64,000 nucleotides of DNA, taken from assembly GCA_017618195.1 (NCBI GenBank), contig JAFZUW010000004.1:1-64000 (forward strand). Direction: 5' to 3'. Source of the DNA: Lachnospiraceae bacterium (GTDB lineage Bacteria > Bacillota > Clostridia > Lachnospirales > Lachnospiraceae). Position 1 is the stretch's first letter; the number at the start of each line of letters is the position of its first letter. Below the pieces are notes generated by a model. It was given only the letters and a program-made list of their open reading frames with translations. It had not been told where the DNA came from and made no database searches. Below are positions 1 through 6,978 of the stretch, piece by piece. Made by a program: the position numbers and the translations under genes.

Positions 1-84
1 AAGGCTTCCTTTACAGGATAGCATAGATTTGATGAATTGGGGAAAGAATTTTGAGCAGAGGAACTGTCTCTGCTTATTAATGGT

Positions 85-131
85 GCATAAAAAAGCAACG
101 GGACGAAAGAAAATGACCTCTTTCGTCCCGT
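85..131 (-). terminator. Intrinsic terminator of the recombinase gene
   Basis: A perfect 13-bp stem (98-110 with 119-131) closes an 8-nt loop. Read on the minus strand it is followed by TTGCTTTTTT. It lies about 70 nt past the recombinase stop codon, so that gene appears to be a single-gene transcription unit. Confidence 0.9.
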
Positions 132-199
132 GTTCATAAACCCTCGCTATTTCAATGTCGTTATCTTAATGACATTGGTTTAAAACGTCCCTTTTCTTG

Positions 200-1252
200 T
201 CAGTCTTTTCTCAAATGTACCTTGTCCCGTGCAGAGCGTCTGCGCTCATCCTCAATTGCAGCATAATGGCGTCTTGTCGTATTTACGTCTTTATGACCGA
301 GCACGTCGGCTACAAGATAAATATCGCCGGTTTCCTGATAAAGTGTCGTACCGTAGGTACTTCTTAATTTATGCGGTGTAATACGCTTTAACGGAATGCA
401 CGACTGGGCGTATTTCTTAACGAGGTTTTCGGCTGCGCGGACCGTGATGCGGCGCATCTGGCCGGAGAGGAAGAGTGCGTTTTCATGGCCTTCCTTGGTC
501 GTCTGATTCTTCCGGACCTCAAGATAATTGAGAAGCGCTTCGCGTACTTCATCTCCGAAGTAGACAAATGCCTCGTAGCCGCCTTTTCGAACGACTTTCA
601 TGCGGTCATTATCAAAATCTAGGTCATGAATATCGAGGCCGATACACTCGGAAATACGGATTCCGGTACCGAGCATAAGAGTCATCATCGCAAGATTCCT
701 TAATTTATTCCGTTCATGAAAGGCATTCTGCCGGTCCGTACCCGAATATTCGCGTTCCACACAATCCAATAAAATGGCCGTTTCATTCGGATCCAAACGT
801 ATGATCGCCTTTTCATGTAACTTCGGTACGTTTACCTGAATCGCCGGATTGTTCTCGATCGAATGATTCTTATAAAGAAAATTGTAAAACGATCGTAACG
901 AACAGATTTTCCGTTTGATTCCGCGTTCGTGATTCGTTATAACGGAATGATCCTTTTCATAAACCTTCAAATAATCGAGGTATTCATCAATATCATAGGA
1001 TTGTAATTCGGAAAGTAATGACAAAGGGATTTCACGAATTGTTTTACCTTTTAATGTAGGATTCCTTGCAATTAAATATTCGAAGAAAACCTTTAAATCG
1101 ACTGCGTAGGCGATTCTTGTACGTGACGCGGTTGTTTGTTCGATACCGCGAAAGAAAATGCCGCAATACGGAGGAAGTTCCGCACGCAGTTCACGCAAAC
1201 GGATTTCGTTTTTAATATTTGTTTGTTCCGCGTAAGATTTTTGATCAGCCAT
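200..1252 (-). CDS. Tyrosine recombinase, XerS-like
   Basis: Site-specific recombinase that cuts and rejoins DNA through a phosphotyrosine intermediate. The N-terminal SAM-like core-binding domain spans roughly residues 30-145 and the catalytic domain 150-340. The full active-site set is visible: R199 (in GTGIRIS), K223, H294 and R297 (HKLR), H320 (LGHKD) and Y330. The length of 350 residues, and blocks such as VRKGG followed by a long barrel segment, remind me more of the single-protein Xer recombinases (XerS, about 356 residues) than of 300-residue XerC/XerD. The start has GAGG nine bases upstream. The gene has its own promoter and terminator and no phage or transposon genes beside it, which suggests a resident chromosomal recombinase rather than an element integrase. 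The XerS assignment is an inference from similarity remembered, not computed. Confidence 0.9.
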   Translation of the reverse strand: MADQKSYAEQTNIKNEIRLRELRAELPPYCGIFFRGIEQTTASRTRIAYAVDLKVFFEYLIARNPTLKGKTIREIPLSLLSELQSYDIDEYLDYLKVYEKDHSVITNHERGIKRKICSLRSFYNFLYKNHSIENNPAIQVNVPKLHEKAIIRLDPNETAILLDCVEREYSGTDRQNAFHERNKLRNLAMMTLMLGTGIRISECIGLDIHDLDFDNDRMKVVRKGGYEAFVYFGDEVREALLNYLEVRKNQTTKEGHENALFLSGQMRRITVRAAENLVKKYAQSCIPLKRITPHKLRSTYGTTLYQETGDIYLVADVLGHKDVNTTRRHYAAIEDERRRSARDKVHLRKD

Positions 1253-1397
1253 GGAAAGTTACCTCACAAAGAAAAAGAAACAAAGCTTAATTGAGACGAA
1301 CAAAAATTCAAATGGGCAGTATAACAAATTAAGCTGCGGATAAAGCAAAACAGATCGTGCAAATGATCGACACAAAGCATAAAACGCTTATAAGGGG

Positions 1398-1426
1398 ATT
1401 ATACCACTTTTCCGGGCCAAAATCAA
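1398..1426 (-). promoter_or_regulatory. Sigma-A promoter of the recombinase gene
   Basis: On the minus strand TTGATT (1426-1421) and TATAAT (1403-1398) are separated by 17 bp. The expected start near 1391 gives a leader of about 140 nt before the ATG at 1252. The -35 box abuts the large inverted repeat at 1427-1466. Confidence 0.75.
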
Positions 1427-1466
1427 TATATTTCTTCGTTAAACCTGCGTTTAGCGAAGAAATATA
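1427..1466. repeat. Inverted repeat with 17-bp arms and 6-bp centre
   Basis: The arms TATATTTCTTCGTTAAA (1427-1443) and its complement (1450-1466, with one G-T exception at 1439/1454) flank CCTGCG. The repeat sits directly upstream of the recombinase -35 box. It could be a recombination core site (dif-like), an operator, or an RNA hairpin. The geometry of two arms around a 6-bp spacer is what tyrosine recombinases bind. Confidence 0.8.
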
Positions 1467-1509
1467 TATAGGGGAGCACACTCCTCTGCCGGGCATTTTC
1501 CGGCTGAAC

Positions 1510-1542
1510 ACAAATCAAAACGACCTGCAATCTGCAGGTCGT
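1510..1542 (-). terminator. Probable terminator after blaI
   Basis: ACGACCTGCA (1520-1529) pairs perfectly with TGCAGGTCGT (1533-1542) around a 3-nt loop. The minus strand continues TTTTGATTTG. It lies 80 nt downstream of the blaI stop. The T-tract is modest, so termination may be partial. Confidence 0.65.
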
Positions 1543-1621
1543 TTATCGAAAAACACTTCTCTTAATTTGCGTTAATATGTATTGATTTGATGAAATATCC
1601 GTTTGCAACCGGTTTTATCGT

Positions 1622-1996
1622 TTATAACAAACGTCTGTATTGCGAGTCCAGAATCTTTCGTAACTCACGAACTTCTTCGGCATCCAGATTCTGCTGTGCG
1701 AGAAATTCGGTAAAGAACGCGATCAGCTCGCCGCCGAATACCTTATCGATCAAAGCCCTTGTTTCGATCTGCTGTACCTCATTTTTGGAAATGACGGCCT
1801 TGCAGATGAATCCGGGATCTTCACGTTTTACGGCACCTTTTTCAATAAGACGTTTGATAACGGTGTACGTGGTATTCTTTTCCCAGCCGATATAGTCTTT
1901 TATTATTTTTGCAATATCTTTTGCAGCAAGGCTCTGATTGGACCATAACAGTTCCATAACATTCAATTCGCCTTCATGCAGTCTAATATCTCCCAT
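1622..1996 (-). CDS. BlaI/MecI/CopY family transcriptional repressor
   Basis: Small winged-helix repressor of 124 residues, the usual size of the family. The N-terminal DNA-binding domain reads LHEGELNVMELLWSN, then DIAKIIKDYIGWEKNTTYTV and RLIEKGAVKRE, which is the characteristic BlaI pattern. The C-terminal helix rich in E, L and R is the dimerisation region. I prefer the ATG at 1996, about ten bases after a GGGGCGG, over a TTG three codons earlier. No BlaR1 sensor protease or beta-lactamase gene is adjacent, so it is an orphan repressor whose inducer and targets are unknown. Its own promoter carries two dyads matching BlaI-type operators, so autorepression is likely. Confidence 0.88.
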   Translation of the reverse strand: MGDIRLHEGELNVMELLWSNQSLAAKDIAKIIKDYIGWEKNTTYTVIKRLIEKGAVKREDPGFICKAVISKNEVQQIETRALIDKVFGGELIAFFTEFLAQQNLDAEEVRELRKILDSQYRRLL

Positions 1997-2046
1997 AAAT
2001 AACAAACCGCCCCATATCTTGTGAATATCCGATAAGTTACACTGAC

Positions 2047-2062
2047 TACTACTCTTTTAGTA
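2047..2062. promoter_or_regulatory. BlaI-type operator O1
   Basis: The dyad TACTA-N6-TAGTA has the same half-sites and spacing as the staphylococcal bla/mec operator dyad TACTACATATGTAGTA. It lies just downstream of the predicted transcription start of blaI, where a bound dimer would block elongation or promoter escape. Confidence 0.75.
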
Positions 2063-2077
2063 CGTTCGGTATTTTTT

Positions 2078-2106
2078 ATTCTACTTAATTAGAATTTAGT
2101 TGTCAA
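2078..2106 (-). promoter_or_regulatory. Sigma-A promoter of blaI
   Basis: On the minus strand TTGACA (2106-2101) and TAGAAT (2083-2078) are separated by 17 bp, a near-consensus promoter. The expected start near 2071 lies 75 bp upstream of the ATG at 1996. Confidence 0.85.
2079..2094. promoter_or_regulatory. BlaI-type operator-like dyad O2
   Basis: The dyad TTCTA-N6-TAGAA has the same 5-6-5 layout as O1 and overlaps the -10 box and spacer of the blaI promoter. Its centre is 32 bp from that of O1, about three helical turns. It departs from the operator consensus at one base per half-site. Confidence 0.6.
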
Positions 2107-2138
2107 TGATATTATCGAAGATTTATTTCACATTTTTT

Positions 2139-3398
2139 TCAAAATTGTGTTTGCTCTAAGAAATAATACTGTATGTTGTGGTCACGGTTTGCGGGCGAAA
2201 TTTTACGATCCGAAAGGTGTCGGATATTTGCCGGCATGCCGGTCTTAAATGAGGTATCGGAAGCGGCTTTGGAAGCTTTTCTTTCCCTCGCGGAATGCTG
2301 TAAACCTGCCGTACCATTCGTGTAGGACAAATATCCCGAGCGACCTTCTTTTACGATTGAAATCGTTAATTCGCGGGCTGATAACTCGTGATAAAGATAG
2401 TTCTGATACAGGTATTCGGGCAGATTTTCGTTATTATCAAGCTTGTAAAAAACGTCATAATCGTTCGCCAGGTAATGCAAAAGCCCGAAATCCGCGATCT
2501 CAAAGCGGTAGAATTGACCGTCCTTATAAACCGGGATCAGAACTCCGTTATCCGTAAGATATTCGATTTCTTTGCTGAATTCCCTAGCCTGAGCGCCTCT
2601 TCGGATATGCCCCGGATGAAACTGTCCTCTGCTGTCATAAGCGTAATCGCGCACATAATTTAATAACTGCAAAGTTTTCACAGGGCTGCGGCCTTCCGGC
2701 AGATTGTTCAGATACCGCATCAGCGAAGATGCGTAAAGCATGCCGTGAACGCGGCGAATCTCGGCAAGATCGGTGCGGTTCTTACGGTATTGAAGAATCG
2801 CTTCGGGATACCCACCGGTCAAAAGATAATCATGGAACAGTTCCCTGAGTTCTTCATCAATCAGATCCGGAACCGGCTTACCGCTTTGAAAATGCGCCCG
2901 TAAAAGGTCCGTATATTGAATGTCCTCATCTTTTGTAACCGCATCCAGAAACTCGTAAAACGAAAATCCGGACACTTTTATGAATTTGCAGACACTTTCC
3001 TTTTCATTGCGAAAAATGTCAAAATAATCGATTCTGGACGTCGTGACGGCAAAATACGCCGGCAGATCCCGTGAAAACAGCTCATTTACCGTCTTTCCGA
3101 GCGGTTCTAAGCCGTCAAGAAGTACCAACAGCCGTTCCGAAACCGTTTCGTTTGTAAATCCGAAGAATTCCTGCAGATAATCACAAAGAGACCGTCCCTT
3201 TTGCAATGCCGTAATCAGCCCGTCCGTAAACTCGCGGTCAACCGCAAGCGGAATCAGAATATGGCTTTTTACCTTTCCTGATTCCTGCAGCTGCCGCAAA
3301 AGAACCGTCTTTCCGATTCCCGGAGTTCCGTACAAAATGACGGGCTGCCGCTTTCCGATCACGAAATCTTCGATTGTCTTATAAACATATCGTTCCAT
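2139..3398 (-). CDS. AAA family ATPase (AAA_14/DUF4143 type), C-terminus atypical
   Basis: P-loop ATPase of 419 residues. The Walker A motif GTPGIGKT is at residues 24-31 and a Walker B-like LVLLDG at 91-96. The segment LLTGGYPEAILQYRKN and the following helical region match the archaeal-type ATPases that carry a C-terminal DUF4143 restriction-nuclease-like part. After about residue 340 that part is short, and I cannot find the usual acidic and VEVK-like motifs, so the nuclease-like fold may be decayed. The final residues (NIQYYFLEQ) still resemble the family's end, so I do not call it a pseudogene. Its ATG follows the rluD stop directly (TAAATG), implying translational coupling. The cellular role of this family is unknown. 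Confidence 0.75.
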   Translation of the reverse strand: MERYVYKTIEDFVIGKRQPVILYGTPGIGKTVLLRQLQESGKVKSHILIPLAVDREFTDGLITALQKGRSLCDYLQEFFGFTNETVSERLLVLLDGLEPLGKTVNELFSRDLPAYFAVTTSRIDYFDIFRNEKESVCKFIKVSGFSFYEFLDAVTKDEDIQYTDLLRAHFQSGKPVPDLIDEELRELFHDYLLTGGYPEAILQYRKNRTDLAEIRRVHGMLYASSLMRYLNNLPEGRSPVKTLQLLNYVRDYAYDSRGQFHPGHIRRGAQAREFSKEIEYLTDNGVLIPVYKDGQFYRFEIADFGLLHYLANDYDVFYKLDNNENLPEYLYQNYLYHELSARELTISIVKEGRSGYLSYTNGTAGLQHSARERKASKAASDTSFKTGMPANIRHLSDRKISPANRDHNIQYYFLEQTQF

Positions 3399-4331
3399 TT
3401 AAATCTTCCTTAATTTCTCAAGAAGCTGTTGAAAGTATTCCGGCAAGTCGGCGGAATACTCAACATATTGTCTGTCCTTCGGATGTTTAAAACCGAGTAC
3501 TCCGGCGTGAAGCACCTGTCCTTCGGTATCATACGGCTGCTTTGCGCTTCCGTATACGGTATCCCCCAATAAAGGATGCCCTATGGACGCCATATGGACG
3601 CGGATCTGATGAGTACGTCCGGTCTCGAGCTCACATGAAAGGAACGTATACTTCTTTCCGAAATGCTCCAGCACCTTATAATGTGTTACCGCCCTCCGTC
3701 CGTCCTTAACGATTGCCATCTTCTTACGATCCGACGGATTCCTTCCGATCGGGGCGTCAACCGTACCGTCTTCCTTAACGATTCCGTTAACAATGCAGTA
3801 ATAAACCCGTTTGATCGAATGCACCGCCAATTGTTCGGAAAGACAAATGTGTGCTTTATCATTCTTGCATACAACAAGTACTCCGGTCGTGTCACGGTCG
3901 ATCCGGTGCACGATACCGGGTCTTAAATCTCCGTTGATTCCGGAAAGCGAATCCTTACAGTGATACATCAAAGCATTTACTAACGTTCCGCTGTAATGTC
4001 CGGGCGCAGGATGTACAACCATCCCTTTCGGTTTATTTACGATCACGACATCGTCATCTTCGTGAATAATATCCAAAGGAATGTCTTCCGGTTCAATCTG
4101 CGTCAGCTCGGGGTCCGGGATCACAACCGTGATTCTCTCGCCGGTTTTCACCCGGTAAGAAGGCTTCTTTACAACGGTATCCTCTGCCGCGACGCGTCCT
4201 TCCGCAATCAATTGTTCCGCCCTGGAGCGCGTAACCGAGCCGTCCATTTCCGATACGGCTTTATCGATCCGCTGACCGTTCAGGTCTTCCTCAACAAAAA
4301 ATGTTCTCTTCTCTTCCATTTTCCGTACCAT
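3399..4331 (-). CDS. RluD-type 23S rRNA pseudouridine synthase
   Basis: Converts specific uridines in large-subunit rRNA to pseudouridine. An S4 RNA-binding domain covers about residues 15-80 (GQRIDKAVSEM, SRAEQLIAEGRV). The catalytic domain follows, with the conserved GIVHRIDRDTTGVLVV carrying the nucleophilic Asp, and RTHQIRVHMA further on. The length of 310 fits the RluD/YlyB branch, as does its place next to lspA, the Bacillus arrangement. Two in-frame ATGs (4331 and 4319) compete and neither has a strong ribosome binding site, so the start is uncertain by four codons. A terminator-like hairpin lies just upstream at the lspA stop. Confidence 0.93.
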   Translation of the reverse strand: MVRKMEEKRTFFVEEDLNGQRIDKAVSEMDGSVTRSRAEQLIAEGRVAAEDTVVKKPSYRVKTGERITVVIPDPELTQIEPEDIPLDIIHEDDDVVIVNKPKGMVVHPAPGHYSGTLVNALMYHCKDSLSGINGDLRPGIVHRIDRDTTGVLVVCKNDKAHICLSEQLAVHSIKRVYYCIVNGIVKEDGTVDAPIGRNPSDRKKMAIVKDGRRAVTHYKVLEHFGKKYTFLSCELETGRTHQIRVHMASIGHPLLGDTVYGSAKQPYDTEGQVLHAGVLGFKHPKDRQYVEYSADLPEYFQQLLEKLRKI

Positions 4332-4333
4332 TA

Positions 4334-4364
4334 AATAAAAATGACGAGTCAGTTTTCTGACTCG
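4334..4364 (-). terminator. Terminator-like hairpin across the lspA stop codon
   Basis: CGAGTCAG and CTGACTCG (4345-4352 with 4357-4364) form a perfect 8-bp stem with a 4-nt loop. It is followed on the minus strand by TCATTTTTATTT. The stem uses the last lspA codons and its TGA, and the tract ends at the rluD start, so it probably reduces rather than abolishes read-through. Confidence 0.6.
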
Positions 4365-4903
4365 CCTTTCTCGTTTTTCTGCCTCGCGGCCTTTCGGAAG
4401 AACGGCAGGAACTCCAATTCTTCATCGGTATAATACCATAAAACCAGAAAAGCCAGCACAAATACGGAACAAGTTACATAGATGTCCGCCACATTAAAGA
4501 TCGGGAAATTTATTAATTCAAAATAGATGAAATCCGTCACGTATCCGAAGAATACACGGTCGATCAGATTTCCGACTGCTCCGGCAATAATGAACAATAC
4601 GACAAGCCGTAACAGATTATACCGCTTCCCGTCCGGAATGATCAGCAGCACGTAAACAAACAAAACGAGCATGATTGCCGTGATAACGGAAAGAATTGTG
4701 AAGCGTCCTTGGAAGATGCCCCACGCGGCGCCTCGGTTTTCGAGATATTGAAGCCTTAATACGCCGTCCAGCAAAATTACGTCGCGTCTCGGATTGTCCA
4801 GATTCTTCCTTGCAAGTACCTTCGTAACCTGATCAAGGATCACGAGCAGAACCGGAAGTACGATGTACAGGACAAGCCGGGCTTTATTCGTTACCTTTTT
4901 CAT
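4349..4903 (-). CDS. lspA: Lipoprotein signal peptidase (signal peptidase II)
   Basis: Membrane aspartic protease that cleaves the signal peptide of lipid-modified prolipoproteins. The 184-residue protein has four hydrophobic segments. Both catalytic aspartates are visible, in GAVGNLIDRVF and FNVADIYVTC, and ENRGAAWGIFQG is the family's N-terminal box. I chose the ATG at 4903 (MKKVTNK) because a longer reading would add thirteen polar residues that only overlap divIVA. The chosen start overlaps the end of divIVA by 20 nt. A lipoprotein substrate, the carboxypeptidase at 9094-10101, is encoded nearby. Confidence 0.95.
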   Translation of the reverse strand: MKKVTNKARLVLYIVLPVLLVILDQVTKVLARKNLDNPRRDVILLDGVLRLQYLENRGAAWGIFQGRFTILSVITAIMLVLFVYVLLIIPDGKRYNLLRLVVLFIIAGAVGNLIDRVFFGYVTDFIYFELINFPIFNVADIYVTCSVFVLAFLVLWYYTDEELEFLPFFRKAARQKNEKGESEN

Positions 4904-5402
4904 TCTTCTTACTGTCCTGGAGATATTCTGTATATGCCTCAAATTCCTTCAGGTTGATCTGGAATACCTTGCTGTCCAGAATCTCCTGCTGGGATTTGAT
5001 CAAAGATGCGCACTGTGCACGGTAAGTCTCATACTGCTGCATCAGACGAAGCGTCTGTGTATGAAGCTTTGCAAGCTCCTTCTCGGCGTTATTGCGGATT
5101 TCCTGCGCGTCGGCAAGAGCCTGACGCTCAATCGCCTTTGCATCCTTCGAAGCGGCCGCCTTTGTTTCCTCAGCGGACTTCTCCGCAAGAACGAGAGCTT
5201 TATGAAGCGACTTTTCAATCGTCGTGTAATACTGCACGCGATCGTTCAGAGAACTGATTTTCTCGGTAAGATCCAGATTCTGACGGTAGAGAAATTCATA
5301 GTCCTTATTCAGTTCCTCCATGAATTTGTCAACCTGACCCTTGTTGTATCCGCTTGCCGCGGATTTGAATTTTGTGTTTTGAATCTCAACCGGTGTTAAC
5401 AT
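4884..5402 (-). CDS. divIVA: DivIVA-domain cell division/polarity protein
   Basis: Coiled-coil protein that senses negatively curved membrane and recruits division or wall-growth factors. It opens with LTPVEIQNTKFKSAASGYNK and then QVDKFMEELNKDYE, the DivIVA/GpsB N-terminal membrane-binding module. A long alanine- and glutamate-rich coiled coil fills most of the remaining 172 residues. A GGGG ribosome site stands eight bases before the ATG. It lies downstream of sepF and yggS as in the Bacillus ylm cluster, although ylmG and ylmH are absent here. Confidence 0.92.
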   Translation of the reverse strand: MLTPVEIQNTKFKSAASGYNKGQVDKFMEELNKDYEFLYRQNLDLTEKISSLNDRVQYYTTIEKSLHKALVLAEKSAEETKAAASKDAKAIERQALADAQEIRNNAEKELAKLHTQTLRLMQQYETYRAQCASLIKSQQEILDSKVFQINLKEFEAYTEYLQDSKKNEKGNE

Positions 5403-5425
5403 CGCCTAAACCCCTTTCCCCAAAG

Positions 5426-6226
5426 TTATCTTCTGAATGTCGGAACCCCAAATCCGTCCTGTCTCATCAAAGCGTTGTAATCGCCCGTTACATCGATATT
5501 CGCGGGTGAGATAATAAATATGTAATTGGAAATCTGATGAAGATTGGCTCCGATTGAATAAATGCATCCGGAAACGAAATCCATCAAGCGCTGTGCGCGG
5601 TCGGTGTCGAATCCTTCCAGGTTCACGATAATCGGATTGCCGCTGATCAGGTTATCACAGATCTCACGGGCATCATCAAAGCTCTGCGGCTTTAAGATCG
5701 TAACGCCGAGCGCATCCCTTGTCGTCTTATGCACGGCTGCCGGAACAACCGGAGTAACGGGCTGGGAAAATGACTGCGTAACGGGTCTCTGAACAGGCGT
5801 TCTCTGCGGCTGCTGCTGACGGAACATCTGCGCTTCTCTCGCCTTATAACGATCCTCAAACGTCGTCGTGCCGTTCATATAACCGCTGCGTCTTTCCTGG
5901 ATGGAAACCGTATTGTTCGAATAAAGAGGCGCACGCTGAGGCTGACCCATCTGCGGTGCCTGCGTCATTCCGACGTCATCCATCATGTCATCGCCGGCAA
6001 ATTCGTCATAGCCCTGCTGGGCATTGGCTGCGTTATCCTTCTTCTTACGGAAAAGCGAATCCTTAATGGAGAACTTCGGCTGCGCGTCACGCTCTGCCTT
6101 CTTCTCTGCCTTCTTACGGGCTTTCTCCTCTTCCGCCGCTATATAATCGTCATAATCGTCGTAATCATCGTAATCACTGTCATCCGAAAGTTTTAATGAA
6201 TCAATGACACTCTTGAAAAATCCCAT
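5426..6226 (-). CDS. sepF: Cell division protein SepF
   Basis: Membrane-tethering partner of FtsZ that helps align and anchor the division ring. The 266 residues begin with an amphipathic membrane-binding helix (MGFFKSVIDSLKL). A striking acidic run of DYD and DDY repeats at residues 17-28 is next, encoded by a 9-bp microsatellite-like repeat near 6144-6176. A basic stretch and a long disordered Q/P-rich linker follow. The SepF core fills about residues 170-255 (LKPQSFDDAREICDNL, GNPIIVNLEGFD, RAQRLMDFVSGCIY). The linker makes it longer than the 150-residue Bacillus protein. yggS is directly upstream. Confidence 0.95.
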   Translation of the reverse strand: MGFFKSVIDSLKLSDDSDYDDYDDYDDYIAAEEEKARKKAEKKAERDAQPKFSIKDSLFRKKKDNAANAQQGYDEFAGDDMMDDVGMTQAPQMGQPQRAPLYSNNTVSIQERRSGYMNGTTTFEDRYKAREAQMFRQQQPQRTPVQRPVTQSFSQPVTPVVPAAVHKTTRDALGVTILKPQSFDDAREICDNLISGNPIIVNLEGFDTDRAQRLMDFVSGCIYSIGANLHQISNYIFIISPANIDVTGDYNALMRQDGFGVPTFRR

Positions 6227-6241
6227 CTTTCAAATCCCCTT

Positions 6242-6937
6242 TTACTTAGAATAATCTCTCTCGCCGAACAGATAGGTTCCGACGCGAACATGCGTCGCGC
6301 CTTCCTCTACGGCAACACCGTAATCTCCGCTCATTCCCATCGATAGTATATCAACAGAAATATTATCAATGTTTTTCTTATTTATGTCAACCATTAAATC
6401 GTGCAGGGCACGGAAATACGGACGGTTCGTCTCAGCGTCATCGGTATACGGAGCAACCGTCATCAGACCGCGGAGCCGCAAGTTTTTCAACCCAGCGATT
6501 TCTTTTACAAGAGGGATGACTTCGTCCGGTTTTAACCCGAACTTGCTTTCCTCGTCCGCGACGTTGACCTCCAAAAGGATGTCCTGGCATTTGCCGGCCT
6601 TCGCGGCGTATTTGTCAATCTCCTGCGCGAGCGACAGCGAATCAACCGAATGGATCAGTTCCGCAACCGAAACGGCCTTCTTTACCTTGTTGGACTGCAA
6701 GTGTCCGATCAGATGCCAATGCACCGGTTGTCCGTCAAGCTGCGCAGCCTTCTCGCACATTTCCTGCACTTTATTCTCACCGAACTCCGCCTGGCCGCTC
6801 TCCATCGCTTCCGTAATCATCGAAAGCGGTTTCGTCTTGCTGACGGCGATCAGCGTAACTTCGGAAGGGTCTCTGTTTGATTTTTCACACCGAAGTCGGA
6901 TCTGCTCCTTCACTTCGGCAATTCTGTCTCCTATCAT
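6242..6937 (-). CDS. YggS/PLPBP family pyridoxal-phosphate homeostasis protein
   Basis: Single-domain alanine-racemase-like barrel that binds pyridoxal 5'-phosphate and buffers its level; no catalytic reaction is established for the family. The cofactor lysine is K34 in LIAVSKTKP, and the phosphate-binding end reads MGMSGDYGVAVEEGATHVRVG. The length of 231 is standard. It lies immediately upstream of sepF, the same context as Bacillus ylmE. The ribosome binding site is weak. Confidence 0.93.
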   Translation of the reverse strand: MIGDRIAEVKEQIRLRCEKSNRDPSEVTLIAVSKTKPLSMITEAMESGQAEFGENKVQEMCEKAAQLDGQPVHWHLIGHLQSNKVKKAVSVAELIHSVDSLSLAQEIDKYAAKAGKCQDILLEVNVADEESKFGLKPDEVIPLVKEIAGLKNLRLRGLMTVAPYTDDAETNRPYFRALHDLMVDINKKNIDNISVDILSMGMSGDYGVAVEEGATHVRVGTYLFGERDYSK

Positions 6938-6978
6938 GTTCCGTACCGGATTATTCCGGCAATCCTTTCTGAAAAGGT

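Larger units (their letters stand above)
1253..1621. other. 369-bp gene-free spacer between recombinase and blaI
   Basis: No convincing gene lies here. From left to right it holds the 140-nt recombinase leader, the recombinase promoter (1398-1426), a long inverted repeat (1427-1466), and a 10-bp stem that probably ends blaI transcription (1520-1542). The leader contains a 9-bp inverted repeat, AGCTTAATT (1284-1292) with AATTAAGCT (1327-1335). Confidence 0.8.

Noticed and set aside
1-84. Left edge: 7-bp stem (54-60 with 68-74) as terminator of a gene further left
   Set aside because: The stem is short and followed only by TATTAATG; no coding end can be recognised in the first 83 bases.
1329-1511. 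60-codon open frame on the minus strand upstream of the recombinase
   Set aside because: It runs through the recombinase promoter and inverted repeat and has no ribosome site.
2139-2400. Frameshift in the 3' end of the AAA ATPase gene
   Set aside because: Other frames are closed by stops and the present frame ends in residues that resemble the family terminus, so a frameshift is not supported.
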